Assembly: GCF_000317695.1 (NCBI RefSeq)
Contig: NC_019772.1
Coordinates: forward strand, 62,001-126,000
Direction: 5' to 3'
Source: Anabaena cylindrica PCC 7122
GTDB lineage: Bacteria; Cyanobacteriota; Cyanobacteriia; Cyanobacteriales; Nostocaceae
Length of the DNA stretch: 64,000 nt
Shown: in pieces, positions 17,635 through 27,600 of the stretch
Position numbering within the stretch: position 1 is the stretch's first letter
Layout: each line of letters opens with the position of its first letter
The notes under the pieces: model-generated
What the model was told of the DNA's origin: nothing
The model's input: the letters and a program-made list of their open reading frames with translations, nothing else
Database searches by the model: none
Made by a program: the position numbers and the translations under genes

Positions 17635-18075
17635 TATGTACTCAACTCTGATTGCCTTAGCACTTAAGCTAACAGGACTTTGTGTAAGATGTCCTAGTCC
17701 TATTGGCTATTTATTTTTTGTCCATCTGGCTAATTTTGACAGTTGCTGGTTGAGCAATCGGCTACCATCACATGGAGCGAATGCGTAGTTGTAGCCTTTA
17801 GAGGATGGTATTGCTACGCCTGTCAAATAAGTCCCTCAATATAAGCAAAACGTTTTAGGTTCTTCCATAATTACTATGCTAAATTATTTGGACAAATCAT
17901 AAAACCATTGCCATATAAGGATTTGAAATAACTTCATCGGTTGATTTGACGTAAATTTGGCATCAAAAATCATAAAAACCTTATAAATAAAGAGTTGTGG
18001 GGTAAATAAACTCATATTTGGCATAACAAGTACCGAAGAGCCAAATTTTATGAGTTATGAAAATTGACAAATTAG
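17635..18075. other. intergenic region upstream of the transfer cluster
   Basis: No gene seen. It is A+T-rich, lies between the divergent transfer cluster and the genes at 18120-19183, and should contain the promoter of the transfer cluster. A near-inverted pair ATTTGGC (18015) and GCCAAAT (18040) flanks GTACCG. No motif could be assigned. Confidence 0.4.
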
Positions 18076-18257
18076 AGATATGAAGAATATATTCAAGAAA
18101 TTAGTTGGCAGGGTTTAATATGACAGGACATCAGAAAATTAGCAATTTTACTAAAGATTTTTCCTCAGAAAGAAAAGCCAAAATTGCGACTCAAACAGCT
18201 AAACTAAAAGAAGAAACAATCGCACTTTACTTTAGGATATTAAGATTAAAATATTAA
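18076..18257 (+). pseudogene. decayed toxin-antitoxin remnant (toxin tail plus HigA-like antitoxin N-terminus)
   Basis: A short ORF from ATG 18120 to TAA 18257 (45 residues) reads NFTKDFSSERKAKIATQTAKLKEE. That is the usual N-terminus of XRE-type antitoxins, but it stops before the helix-turn-helix. Immediately upstream, frame 18076-18123 ends ...EEYIQEISWQGLI, overlapping the antitoxin start as ATGA, the arrangement of toxin-antitoxin operons. Both look like remnants. The homology is from pattern only. Confidence 0.4.
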
Positions 18258-18260
18258 TTA

Positions 18261-18803
18261 ATGAATTCCAACTCAAAAGAATTGGTAATCACTAAACTTA
18301 AAAAGGGATTACCTGCTATCACTCCAGCTTTTGGTGCAACACTAGCAGAAGCCTGTGCTGTTTGTTTAAACAGTCAAGGTTATATTCAGGGGATAGAACT
18401 CACAGTCAAAGGAGAGTTTACCGCTGTCTTTCAACTATATTGGCAAGAGGTAACAGACCAAATGCTGCGTTGTTGGAACGATAGCGAATATACTACAGAA
18501 CAGGCAGCTTATGGAATTGCTTTTTTAATTATACAAGAACTTACGGACTATACAGTTATCGAACGCTCTCGCAGAGGAACAGGATTTGATTACTGGTTAG
18601 GTAAAAAAGGTGATAACAATGAACTACCATTTCAAAATGCAGTGCGGTTGGAAGTTTCTGGCATCCGTAAAGGCGACGACAGCCGAATAAAAGCTAGAAT
18701 TAAACAGAAACTTGAGCAAGTCAGCCCCACAGATGGCACACTCCCAGCTTACATCGTGGTTGTTGAATTTAGTAACCCTTTAGCGTTCATAGTCAAAAAA
18801 TGA
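18261..18803 (+). CDS. hypothetical protein
   Basis: 180 residues with no recognised domain. The N-terminal half contains ELTVKGEFTAVFQLYWQEVTDQMLRCWND and a helix EQAAYGIAFLIIQELTDYTVIERSRRG. The second half has GFDYWLGKK...NAVRLEVSGI and a last strand AYIVVVEFSNPLAFIV. The D...LEVSG pattern superficially recalls a PD-(D/E)XK nuclease core, but the key lysine is absent, so I do not call it one. It overlaps the next gene by 4 bases, so the two form an operon. Confidence 0.65.
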   Translation: MNSNSKELVITKLKKGLPAITPAFGATLAEACAVCLNSQGYIQGIELTVKGEFTAVFQLYWQEVTDQMLRCWNDSEYTTEQAAYGIAFLIIQELTDYTVIERSRRGTGFDYWLGKKGDNNELPFQNAVRLEVSGIRKGDDSRIKARIKQKLEQVSPTDGTLPAYIVVVEFSNPLAFIVKK

Positions 18804-19183
18804 GTCAGATTCAAGAGTTACATCAACAAGCTATGGATTTAGCCGAAATGGCACAAGTTGCTAAACTTAAAAATCACTCGGATTTAGCTTCTCAATTATC
18901 CCGACAAGCTTTTGAAAAAGAACGATTAGCCGCAGAATTAATAGCAGGTGATTTGGCAGCAGAACCAACCCGTTCCATATTGTATCGTAGTGCCGCAACC
19001 TTAGCGATTGACTGTGGAGAAATTCACAGTGCAGAACATTTAATTGCAATTGCTTTATCAGGAAATCCGCCAACTGAAATCGCAGAAGAACTCAAGGATT
19101 TATTTGTGCAAATCAATATTCATAAATATTTTGCCCGTCGTGGTTTGGTATTTGATGAAGCTAAACTTCAGATTCTTAGCTAA
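18800..19183 (+). CDS. hypothetical protein, operon partner of the preceding gene
   Basis: 127 residues, almost wholly helical, with two Ala/Leu-rich helix pairs resembling TPR-like hairpins (HQQAMDLAEMAQVAKLKNHSDLASQLSRQAFEKERLAAEL; SILYRSAATLAIDCGEIHSAEHLIAIALSGNPP). It starts at an ATGA overlap with the preceding stop. An adaptor role is possible, but nothing fixes the function. Confidence 0.65.
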   Translation: MSQIQELHQQAMDLAEMAQVAKLKNHSDLASQLSRQAFEKERLAAELIAGDLAAEPTRSILYRSAATLAIDCGEIHSAEHLIAIALSGNPPTEIAEELKDLFVQINIHKYFARRGLVFDEAKLQILS

Positions 19184-19346
19184 AATTAGCTTGAATAAAA
19201 AACCTCACTTTTATTTTGATTCTAAGCGATAATGTCAAACTAATACAGCCTAATTTAAAAGTGAAATCAGTTTGATATCACAGCTTGACGTATGCTATGT
19301 TTTTATTGTCAGTTTATACTTCATTAACTTGTCGTCTGCTGTATCA

Positions 19347-19880
19347 CTATGCTGAAATTTTGTGAATTAGAACTTGATTTATAATTTGCTGCTTTAACAC
19401 ATCCGCTGCTACTGAAGCAATCATTTCCCAATCTTCCTGCGTCAACATTACTCCAAGCAGTTCGCGTAACACCTGATGATTAGAAATAAACTCTTCACCA
19501 AAAAGTTCATCCCTCTGCAACACAGCTTGAATATGTTCTTTAACATTAGGTGGAGGTAGCCTGAATCTTTTCAGCAACTTCTCTCTGACGGTAGCAGATG
19601 CTGTAGAAGTCGCAGTTCCTAAATTCCAATCTTTGAGTAACAAACGCACTTCTCGATTCAACGAAATCCGCAAAGTTTTTAAGCGATAAAACAATTCAGA
19701 ATTCAGCAACAGTTTATCAAAACTAGAACCCCAATCTAAACCAGCACCAAGATTACCACTTACTTCTTCCTCAACTTGGATACTTTTTCTTAACCATTCT
19801 TCCTTCAGAAATAAATCCATCGGGGTTGCTAATTCTTGGTTAGAGGTGAACGAAATATAATTAGATTCTTGCTGACTCAT
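19347..19880 (-). CDS. hypothetical protein downstream of the polymerase-like gene
   Basis: 177 residues, helical, no signal or membrane segment, no recognised domain. Landmarks are GAGLDWGSSFDKLLLNSELFYRLKTLRISLNREVRLLLKDW in the centre and a C-terminal half LPPPNVKEHIQAVLQRDELFGEEFISNHQVLRELLGVMLTQEDWEMI. It lies on the same strand as the polymerase-like gene, 258 bases after its stop, so it could be co-transcribed with it; the gap makes this uncertain. Confidence 0.6.
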   Translation of the reverse strand: MSQQESNYISFTSNQELATPMDLFLKEEWLRKSIQVEEEVSGNLGAGLDWGSSFDKLLLNSELFYRLKTLRISLNREVRLLLKDWNLGTATSTASATVREKLLKRFRLPPPNVKEHIQAVLQRDELFGEEFISNHQVLRELLGVMLTQEDWEMIASVAADVLKQQIINQVLIHKISA

Positions 19881-20138
19881 TACTTACCCTCACTGCTTTT
19901 GTTATAAGAATGCCATACACCGTACTCAAAATAAACCAAAGTGCTAGTTCCACTAAATACGCATTTACAAAAGTGCTATCCTCACGACGAATCAGCTGAA
20001 CTTACAGTTGCACTTGTTACTGCTTTTTGGTGAAAATGACTGTGATAACAGACTAAAATAGTATCATTAATAGTTGATAATCCTTACGTGTAATAGACAA
20101 GATTTACTACCGCTTCTGTACAACCTGTACCAACTTTA
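19881..20138. other. intergenic region between the 177-residue gene and the polymerase-like gene
   Basis: No gene or clear hairpin terminator seen. A+T-rich sequence between two same-strand genes; it may contain a promoter for the downstream gene, but no convincing boxes were found. Confidence 0.3.
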
Positions 20139-23100
20139 TCAGTTCAATTCTATATTTTGACTTCGACTCTGGTTTCTATTATTTGATATTTCCTGTTTAT
20201 GATTTAGCGATGCCTGGGTTGAGTATAGCGACTTCTCAAAGGATATATTTGCTGATAATCGCTCCCTCTCTAAAATCATCTCTTCTAACTCACTTGCGGC
20301 TGCTTCTGACAGTGGAAATATCTCCTCACCCGTATGAATATTCCCTCTACAAATCGTTCGCTTATTCTCATTTCGCACAATAAAATCACCACTACGCTGA
20401 ACATAAGCCGTCCACTGTCCACCAATTTTGAATTGCTCAATTTCCTTACTTTCAGATTGATTGGTTTGTCGCTGTTCATAGGTAATACCAATCGCTTCTA
20501 CCAAATTATCAAACATTTCCTGCCGCCAAAATTCCCGGTGAATAGCCCGCAATTCCCCAGCATTATTTAACTTTGGTTCTGATTCCACTAATGTCACCTC
20601 TGGTAACTCTATCGAATCAGCATTAACCTTGAGGATAATACTAGAACCTTCCGGTTTCAACGTAGCTGCAAATGTAGTTCCAACAGGCAACTTTGGACTA
20701 TCAGGTGCAAAAGTTCCTAAATTCTGACCATCAATTTGTAATATTGGTGTCCCGTTATAACGATAAAAATCTGGGTGTGATTCTGGTAATTCAAAAACTC
20801 CTACTTCTAGAGTCACACTCCGTTTTCTCCATTGCTGACTGGCAAAGTTTTCATCAGCAAAATCATTGTATTTAATTCCCAACACTTTAATTTCTGCAAA
20901 CTGAAAATCCTGAAGCTGTTGACATACTTCTTCTGTAAATAAATTATATGCCAAAGCCCCTACACCCGCATCCTGACGTGATGTTGCCCAACTATGATCT
21001 ACGGGAGCAATAATTCGCAAATCTTTGGGGATATTCAGTTCATCTGAATCGTAAATGTTGTCACCAAATTTAGCTGCTAATTTTTCCGCTACTTTAGGTG
21101 ATAAATCTTTAAAAGCAAATTCAATCACAGGTAATTGCGGATGAATAGTGGCATCAAATGTAATTCCCTTGTCTTCTAAAGATTCCTTCCATTTAATCGC
21201 ATCTTTCCCAAACGGAACAGTCAAAACATAAGTATCTTGTGGTAATGCTGCACTAGGCATTTCATAATTATGCTCAAACGAAAACGTAATTTCCATCTGT
21301 GCTGCCAACTGTAAACATTCCTTACGATGTCGGTCTAATTCTGGACGGGTGTGTTGGGTGTGCCACAGTGCTGCTGCACCCTCAAATCTATCTTCTGAAG
21401 TGGTGAATAACTCATCTATTTCGGCTCTATAACTATCGTAAAGTTTGCCCAATTCTTCATTAAATGCTTCTCTATCATCTCCCACCCGTTCTTTAATTTC
21501 ATCTCTCGATTGTTGAAACCTGGTTTTTAATTCTTCTGCCCATTCTAAAGCATCTACAGATAAGGTTTCTTTGGGAAACAAATAACGAAATTCATGTCTA
21601 TCTCTGCTACGGATACGAGTTGGTTCCCACAAGGGATTTACTACTTCTCTGGCAATAACATTTATTGCTCCTGGGGCATCTGCTGGCATAGCAAAGGAAC
21701 GATAAAGTCGGTCATCTTTTTTAAAATCAAAGAAGTAACTGGGATGGGATTCTGACCATTTTTTAGCATCTGCTAATAAATTCGCACCATCAATTTCTTT
21801 GATGTCTTCTAATCTTTCAGCACTTTTGGGTGAATCTACTTCTACTTGCAGTGCCTGAAAAAGACGATTTAGCAGCTTCCTTTGTCGTCTGACAAATCGT
21901 TCAGTATTTTCACCTTCACGCGGCGTTGAGGACTGGACACGCCCAATGTTTGTCGCTACTAGACCTACTTTATTTTGACTGCTGGCAGCGGCAATTTGCG
22001 ATAAATCACGGTATTTTAAATTGCCCTCTTCATCTGTAATTTCCGTATATGCCAACTTCGGACGTTGTTTAACTGGTTTAAAATGTCCGGGTTCACCTGC
22101 GCGGAGTGTTTCTTTGGCAATATTCGGCAGTTTATTGGCAGGACTAACCATTAATTGGTCGCCGTCAAAGTCGGCTTGGTGATATTCCTCAGCATCTTTG
22201 GGGTGAATCCAAACTACATTGCGAGTTTTCTTTAATTCTGGATCATGGACATTGCTGTAAAGACGAATATTGTCTGAGTTGACAATAGGGTAACGGGTGA
22301 GAATCACATCTCCTTCTGGTAGATGGGGGACACAAATTGTCCCTCGTGGTAAAGTGTCGCATGGCATGGCCATACCTGAATTATGGCTGTATCCACTTTT
22401 AATCGCTAAGTCACGCCATTGATTGGCTATATAATCAGTAGCAAATTTGCGAAATTTTGGTGTTTCAATTAATTGACCATATTTATCGCTGCGGAGTAGA
22501 GAAATCCAGCGAGATTCCTGTACTTGATTGTTAGTATTATCATCTATTCCGTTAACAGTTTCTTCTGTTTGTTCTTGTTGCGATTGTTGTTTATCATATT
22601 GTTGAATGATGTATTTTGCCAACATCAAGGGATTACTTTGTAACTTGGCTAATTCCTGAGCTTTTGCCTCAGTTGCTTGACTTAAATCTTGTTGAACTGC
22701 TGCTTCTGAGTACCAGATGGTAAACTGCCAACTATTATCGTAACTGGTGGCTTTGGCATTACCACGATTACCTATTACTGCTTGGGGAAGTTGATATTCA
22801 CCACAAGGGATTAAGTCTTGAAGTTGAGATTTTTTGATGCCTTTAATTGAGGAACGATCTATAATAATATCGTAACCCTCGGCATCTGTTAATTTAGCAT
22901 CTGGTAAAAAAGTTCCTTTCGCTAAAAAGCTGGTTTTTGGAGTTTGCGAGTTATCAGTTTCAGCCCAACATTTCATCCACGCAAATCGAAATTGCAGTGG
23001 ACAGTTGCTTTCTCCTCCCAGTTGTTTGGCTAGTCGCGGTGAAATCTTGCCGTGACAGTCTCCGGTTTTGTCATCAGCATATTGTGGGTCTGTAAAATCT

Positions 23101-23543
23101 ACGATTTTGACTCGTAAGTTTGTAAATGTTTCTGAACCTTTGTAGCAATTACTAACTAATAATGAACCATAACGACAAGCGGTATCGGGTTCGGTAGTAA
23201 ATAACCGATTAATTTTTTTCCGCAGTGCATCATCAGCGAAGTAATAATTATCGCCTGAACTAAAGGCTAATTTACGTTTAATTCCGTCTGTAAATGTTCT
23301 TTGTCTTAAATGGTTGGCATCTGGATTTTTACTGTCAATTTTCACCAGGAGGAGAGATGGCAATTCTGATGGTTCAAATATTTGTGCTAATAGGGAATTT
23401 TTGATAATTTCTGGTTCAGATAAATATCTGCCCTTGCCATTGTTGTACGACCCATCAAAGATAGGTATACTCAGTCCAGAACCTTCTATGACTTTAGTAG
23501 TTAAATCCATTACCAGTAATCTATTAGATAGCTGATCTAGCAA
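20139..23543 (-). CDS. two-barrel RNA polymerase-like protein (eukaryotic RdRP/QDE-1-like motifs)
   Basis: 1134 residues. The decisive motif is HQADFDGDQLMVSP with D458, D460 and D462, the metal-binding DxDGD loop of the second double-psi barrel in cellular RNA polymerase (NADFDGDQM in beta-prime) and in eukaryotic RNA-dependent RNA polymerases. It is preceded by GDVILTRYPIVNSDNIRLYSNVHDPEL...VVWIHP. In RdRPs this corresponds to a G-x-V-x-V...NP..hPGD.R...AV..PEL...V.F pattern. Residues 162-172 (DCHGKISPRLA) and 184-212 (QFRF...AKGTFLP, K209) match the first-barrel signature of RdRPs (DG.G.IS..LA, Q.R...KG). VDSPKSAE near 565 recalls their AVD.PKTG motif. Start is TTG 23543, or ATG 23510, which loses 11 residues. 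Predicted activity is template-dependent RNA synthesis in the cytoplasm; template and role unknown. Confidence 0.8.
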   Translation of the reverse strand: MLDQLSNRLLVMDLTTKVIEGSGLSIPIFDGSYNNGKGRYLSEPEIIKNSLLAQIFEPSELPSLLLVKIDSKNPDANHLRQRTFTDGIKRKLAFSSGDNYYFADDALRKKINRLFTTEPDTACRYGSLLVSNCYKGSETFTNLRVKIVDFTDPQYADDKTGDCHGKISPRLAKQLGGESNCPLQFRFAWMKCWAETDNSQTPKTSFLAKGTFLPDAKLTDAEGYDIIIDRSSIKGIKKSQLQDLIPCGEYQLPQAVIGNRGNAKATSYDNSWQFTIWYSEAAVQQDLSQATEAKAQELAKLQSNPLMLAKYIIQQYDKQQSQQEQTEETVNGIDDNTNNQVQESRWISLLRSDKYGQLIETPKFRKFATDYIANQWRDLAIKSGYSHNSGMAMPCDTLPRGTICVPHLPEGDVILTRYPIVNSDNIRLYSNVHDPELKKTRNVVWIHPKDAEEYHQADFDGDQLMVSPANKLPNIAKETLRAGEPGHFKPVKQRPKLAYTEITDEEGNLKYRDLSQIAAASSQNKVGLVATNIGRVQSSTPREGENTERFVRRQRKLLNRLFQALQVEVDSPKSAERLEDIKEIDGANLLADAKKWSESHPSYFFDFKKDDRLYRSFAMPADAPGAINVIAREVVNPLWEPTRIRSRDRHEFRYLFPKETLSVDALEWAEELKTRFQQSRDEIKERVGDDREAFNEELGKLYDSYRAEIDELFTTSEDRFEGAAALWHTQHTRPELDRHRKECLQLAAQMEITFSFEHNYEMPSAALPQDTYVLTVPFGKDAIKWKESLEDKGITFDATIHPQLPVIEFAFKDLSPKVAEKLAAKFGDNIYDSDELNIPKDLRIIAPVDHSWATSRQDAGVGALAYNLFTEEVCQQLQDFQFAEIKVLGIKYNDFADENFASQQWRKRSVTLEVGVFELPESHPDFYRYNGTPILQIDGQNLGTFAPDSPKLPVGTTFAATLKPEGSSIILKVNADSIELPEVTLVESEPKLNNAGELRAIHREFWRQEMFDNLVEAIGITYEQRQTNQSESKEIEQFKIGGQWTAYVQRSGDFIVRNENKRTICRGNIHTGEEIFPLSEAAASELEEMILERERLSANISFEKSLYSTQASLNHKQEISNNRNQSRSQNIELN

Positions 23544-23807
23544 GCTTGAGATTCTAATATTTATCCTGGCATGGAATTACACCCAGTGAAATCATCCAAG
23601 TGGATATTTTATACACGTCCAAAATTGTTTATCAAAGAAGGCAGGAAGCAGAGGGCAGGAGGAAAAGCAAGACTGCCTCTTGCCTCCTTCAATAGCCTAT
23701 TTGCTGTCCTAAACTATCTATACCTAAGTACATAAGATAGTGTAGACTTAATATCTACTCGCCACTAATTTTGACGGGTGTAGTAGGTGTCTCCTGGAAG
23801 GTGCGAG
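23544..23807. promoter_or_regulatory. divergent control region between polymerase-like gene and RHH gene
   Basis: About 260 bases between two divergent starts. It contains a purine tract AGGCAGGAAGCAGAGGGCAG (from 23641) and, near 23720-23745, ATACCTAAGTACATAAGATA. A good ribosome-binding site GGAAGG lies at 23798-23803 before the ATG at 23808. Both genes are probably controlled from here. Confidence 0.45.
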
Positions 23808-24416
23808 ATGACGAGAAAAATCGAACGCGAATCAATAAACTTTAAACTGCCAAAGCCTTTAGTTAATGCGCTGAGGGCTAAAGCCAGAGAACTCGAAACC
23901 ACAGCCACAGATTTAGTTATCCAGGGACTAGACTATGTTCTTAATTTAACTCAAGAGCAGACAGGTGAACGTATAGAAAATAATCTAGAAAATCGTCTAC
24001 ACCAACTCGAAACCGAATTACAGAAGTTGACTAACAATATAGAAGCCCGTACAGAGAGCAGTGTAGAAATCAAAGCAGGGCAAGACTCAAAGCGGTTGAG
24101 TAACTTAGAACAGAATCTGGAAACATTAGCTAGGCGACTAGATATTTTAGAACAAGCGTTACTTGCTGGTAAATATGGTGGTTCCCAAAAACCTCGTCGA
24201 TCATCTTACCCATACCAACAGCAAGAAGTAACAATTCAACCCTTTCCCGCCCAAAATTTAGCACAGCGTTTAGGCTTGACTGCATCTTCTCTATCTGCCG
24301 AAAGAGAAAAATTAACCACTAAAGAATTTATTAGCTGGACAAGAAACAGAGATCCCAGAAGTATAGGTTGGGAATACCACCCAGAAGATGATTTATATCA
24401 TCCATTGCCACAATAA
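23808..24416 (+). CDS. ribbon-helix-helix/coiled-coil DNA-binding protein
   Basis: About 202 residues from ATG 23808, chosen for the strong GGAAGG ribosome-binding site. The N-terminus RESINFKLPKPLVNALRAKARELETTATDLVIQGLDYVLNL is a typical RHH/CopG-type fold (strand, helix, helix). Then comes a coiled coil (NLENRLHQLETELQKLTNNIEAR...SNLEQNLETLARRLDILEQALL), a basic linker, and a C-terminal helix-turn-helix-like region (NLAQRLGLTASSLSAEREKLTTKEFISWTRNRDP). Plasmid partition or regulatory proteins have this layout. It is divergent from the polymerase-like gene and may regulate it; that is inference. Confidence 0.65.
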   Translation: MTRKIERESINFKLPKPLVNALRAKARELETTATDLVIQGLDYVLNLTQEQTGERIENNLENRLHQLETELQKLTNNIEARTESSVEIKAGQDSKRLSNLEQNLETLARRLDILEQALLAGKYGGSQKPRRSSYPYQQQEVTIQPFPAQNLAQRLGLTASSLSAEREKLTTKEFISWTRNRDPRSIGWEYHPEDDLYHPLPQ

Positions 24417-24624
24417 TTAGCGTCTAATTAAATTCTGTTAGCGTTAAAAATTTTCGTTATGACAAAGCAATATCTAATCGCTAAATATCGTTGTTTGGAA
24501 ACAACCGTTTTTGATACTCATCTTCTATAAATATACAAATTGTAATTTTTGGTTGTTATATTGTCACCAAATCCATGTATGCTAAATATTAAAGTTTATC
24601 TTTATAAATGATGGAAATAAAGCT

Positions 24625-27600
24625 ATGAAAATCGTTCATGGCACTTGGATACCTCACACAGAAACCGACTTTATTCAGTCAGGGTCATTTTATCTGTGGG
24701 TAGAAACGCCTGTACCAAAAAGTAGCCGCAATCATAAACAACAGATTCATCCTGGACATCTAGCCAAGGGTGAATTAATCAACTTCTTAGTCCAGGAATT
24801 GGGCATTAAAGAACCAGCGCCCCAATTAAGTCAACGCATATCTGCTAAATATTTGGCTTTACCAACTGCCGATAATCAACCCCTGCCTTCACCAGAATTA
24901 ATTAAGTATCTAGAAATAGAAATCCCCGAAGAATATACAGAATTTCAATATTGGCAAGTGGATTGTTATCAAACCTTAACTTCTGTTAAAAACAATACGC
25001 CTGCAATTAATATTATTAGACTGCTCAATGATATCCATTTTTTAGCAATTAATAAAGGAAGTGATATTCAACTCGGTTCTGATTTATTATTTTGGTATCA
25101 CTATACGCAATCATTTAAACAAATAATTCTCAAAGACCAATATATCCCGACTCTCAAATATCGCCAATTAGAAACTCCTCCACCCAAAGGTAAAAGTAAA
25201 AAACCGATTCCACCTGCGTTTGAAATCTATGCTGGTTGGTCAATTATTTCTGAGCAGTATGAAGCTAATATTCAAAAATATATTGAATATATGCCCTTGA
25301 TTTGTGTGGCAGGTTCAAACGTAGAAAATGAAAATATTGAGTTTTTTGATGAAAAAACGCTGTTACGTCACTTTTCTGAATCTATCCTCAATAATATAGT
25401 TGCTCACACTCCCTCTACTGCTGCCTTTGATAAACAAATTACAGATTCCTTGGTTTACTATTGTTTTTCTCAACAACATAATCCCCGCACAGCGAATATA
25501 ACTTTAGAGGAATACAAACAATGGCAGACATGGAAAAGTAAAATTACTCGCTCCCAATCAGAATTACCTTTTCATCTCTGTTTTCAATTAAATTCACCTG
25601 CTGCTGAACAAATAGATAACTGGGAAATGCAGTTTTTGGTATCTAGTAAACAAGATCCTTCTCTCAAGTTACCTTTAGCAGATTATTGGCCAATGAGTCA
25701 AAAGTCTAAAACAGGTGTACAGAAGGAGTATGGTAAAGACTTTGAAACTAATTTGCTGTTAAATTTAGGATATGCAGCACGAATGTATCCGCAGTTATGG
25801 CAAGGATTAGAAACAGATACTCCCGTGGGAATGCAATTAACATTAGAAGAGGCATTTTCATTCCTCCAAGAAAGTGCTTGGGTGTTAGAAGATGCAGGTT
25901 TTAAAGTTACTGTTCCGGCTTGGTATACCCCTGCTGGTCGTCGTCGTGCTAAACTGCGACTCAAGGCTTCTGGTAAAAGTCGTTCTGCAACTAAGGGAGA
26001 AAACAAAAGCTATTTTGGTTTGAATTCTTTGGTGCAGTATGAATATGAATTAGCAATTGGTGAAAAAGCTGTTACTAAGCAAGAATGGGAGCAATTAATT
26101 AATGCTAAAGCTCCTTTAGTACATTTTCGCGGTCAGTGGATGGAATTAGACCGTGATAAAATGCAGCAATTACTAGAATTTTGGCAATCTCATGGTGATG
26201 AAAAACCAGAGATGTCTGTGCTGGAATTTCTCCAACGTAATGCTGAATCTGGGGAAGATTGGGATATTGAACATGATGAGATTTTGTCAGATATGATGGC
26301 GAAATTACAAGATAAAAGTAGTTTAGAGCCAATTTCTGACCAGTTAAATCTGCAAGGTAATCTGCGCGAATATCAAAAGCGTGGTGTGGCTTGGTTAGAA
26401 TATTTGGAACGTTTGGGTTTAAATGGCTGTTTAGCGGACGATATGGGTTTAGGTAAGTCGGTACAGGTAATTGCTAGACTTGTCCAGGAGCGAGAATTGC
26501 TTGCTTCTGAGGAGGAGATAGAAAGAGGGGGAGATGAGGGAGATGGGGAAAATAAGGGAAATAAAGGGAATAAGGGGGAGAAACGCAACAGGGGGGACAG
26601 ACAAACAAAATTATCTAATGTGCCACCAACTCTGTTAATTGCACCTACTTCTGTGGTTGGTAACTGGCAGAAGGAAATTGCTAAATTTGCTCCGCATCTT
26701 CAGAGCATGATACATCATGGAAGCGATCGCATCCAAACTGCTCCTGAGTTCAAAACCGCTTGTCAACAAAATGATGTCGTCATTACCTCCTTTACCTTAG
26801 CTCGCAAAGATGAAAAACTACTGCATAGTATAAAATGGCAACGAATTGTTTTAGATGAAGCGCAAAATATTAAAAATCCTAAAGCTGCACAAACCAAAGC
26901 TATTCTCAAACTTTCAGCTAAACACCGACTGGCTTTAACAGGAACTCCGGTGGAAAACCGTTTGTTAGATTTATGGTCAATTTTTAATTTTCTCAATCCT
27001 GGTTACTTGGGTAAAGAAGCACAATTTCGTAAATCTTTTGAGATTCCTATTCAAAAAGATAACGACAGAATAAAATCAAGTACCCTGAAGAAATTAGTTG
27101 AACCCTTAATTTTACGTCGCGTTAAAACAGATAAATCTATTATTAACGATTTACCTGATAAAGTTGAACAAAAACTCTACACCAATTTGACCAAAGAACA
27201 AGCTTCATTGTATGAAGTAGTTGTTAAAGATGTAGAAGAGAAATTACAAACAGTGGAAGGAATTCAACGCAAAGGTTTGATTCTTTCTACTTTGATGAAG
27301 TTGAAACAAATTTGTAATCATCCTGCTCAGTTTTTACAGGATAATAGCGAATTTTCAACAGAACGCTCTCACAAACTTAGCCGTTTAGTAGAAATGGTAG
27401 ATGAGGCTGTTTCTGAAGGGGAAAGTTTATTGATATTTAGTCAATTTACGGAGGTATGCGAACAAGTAGAAAAATACATTAAACACAATTTACGTTGCAA
27501 TACTTACTATTTGCATGGTGGCACAAGTCGTCCACGTCGAGAAAAGATGATTACGGAATTTCAAGAACCCGACACAGAAGCTTCTGTATTTATATTGTCA

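Noticed and set aside
18261..18803. Possible PD-(D/E)XK nuclease in the 180-residue protein
   Set aside because: The LEVSG strand lacks the lysine of the motif and the preceding acidic residue is weakly placed.
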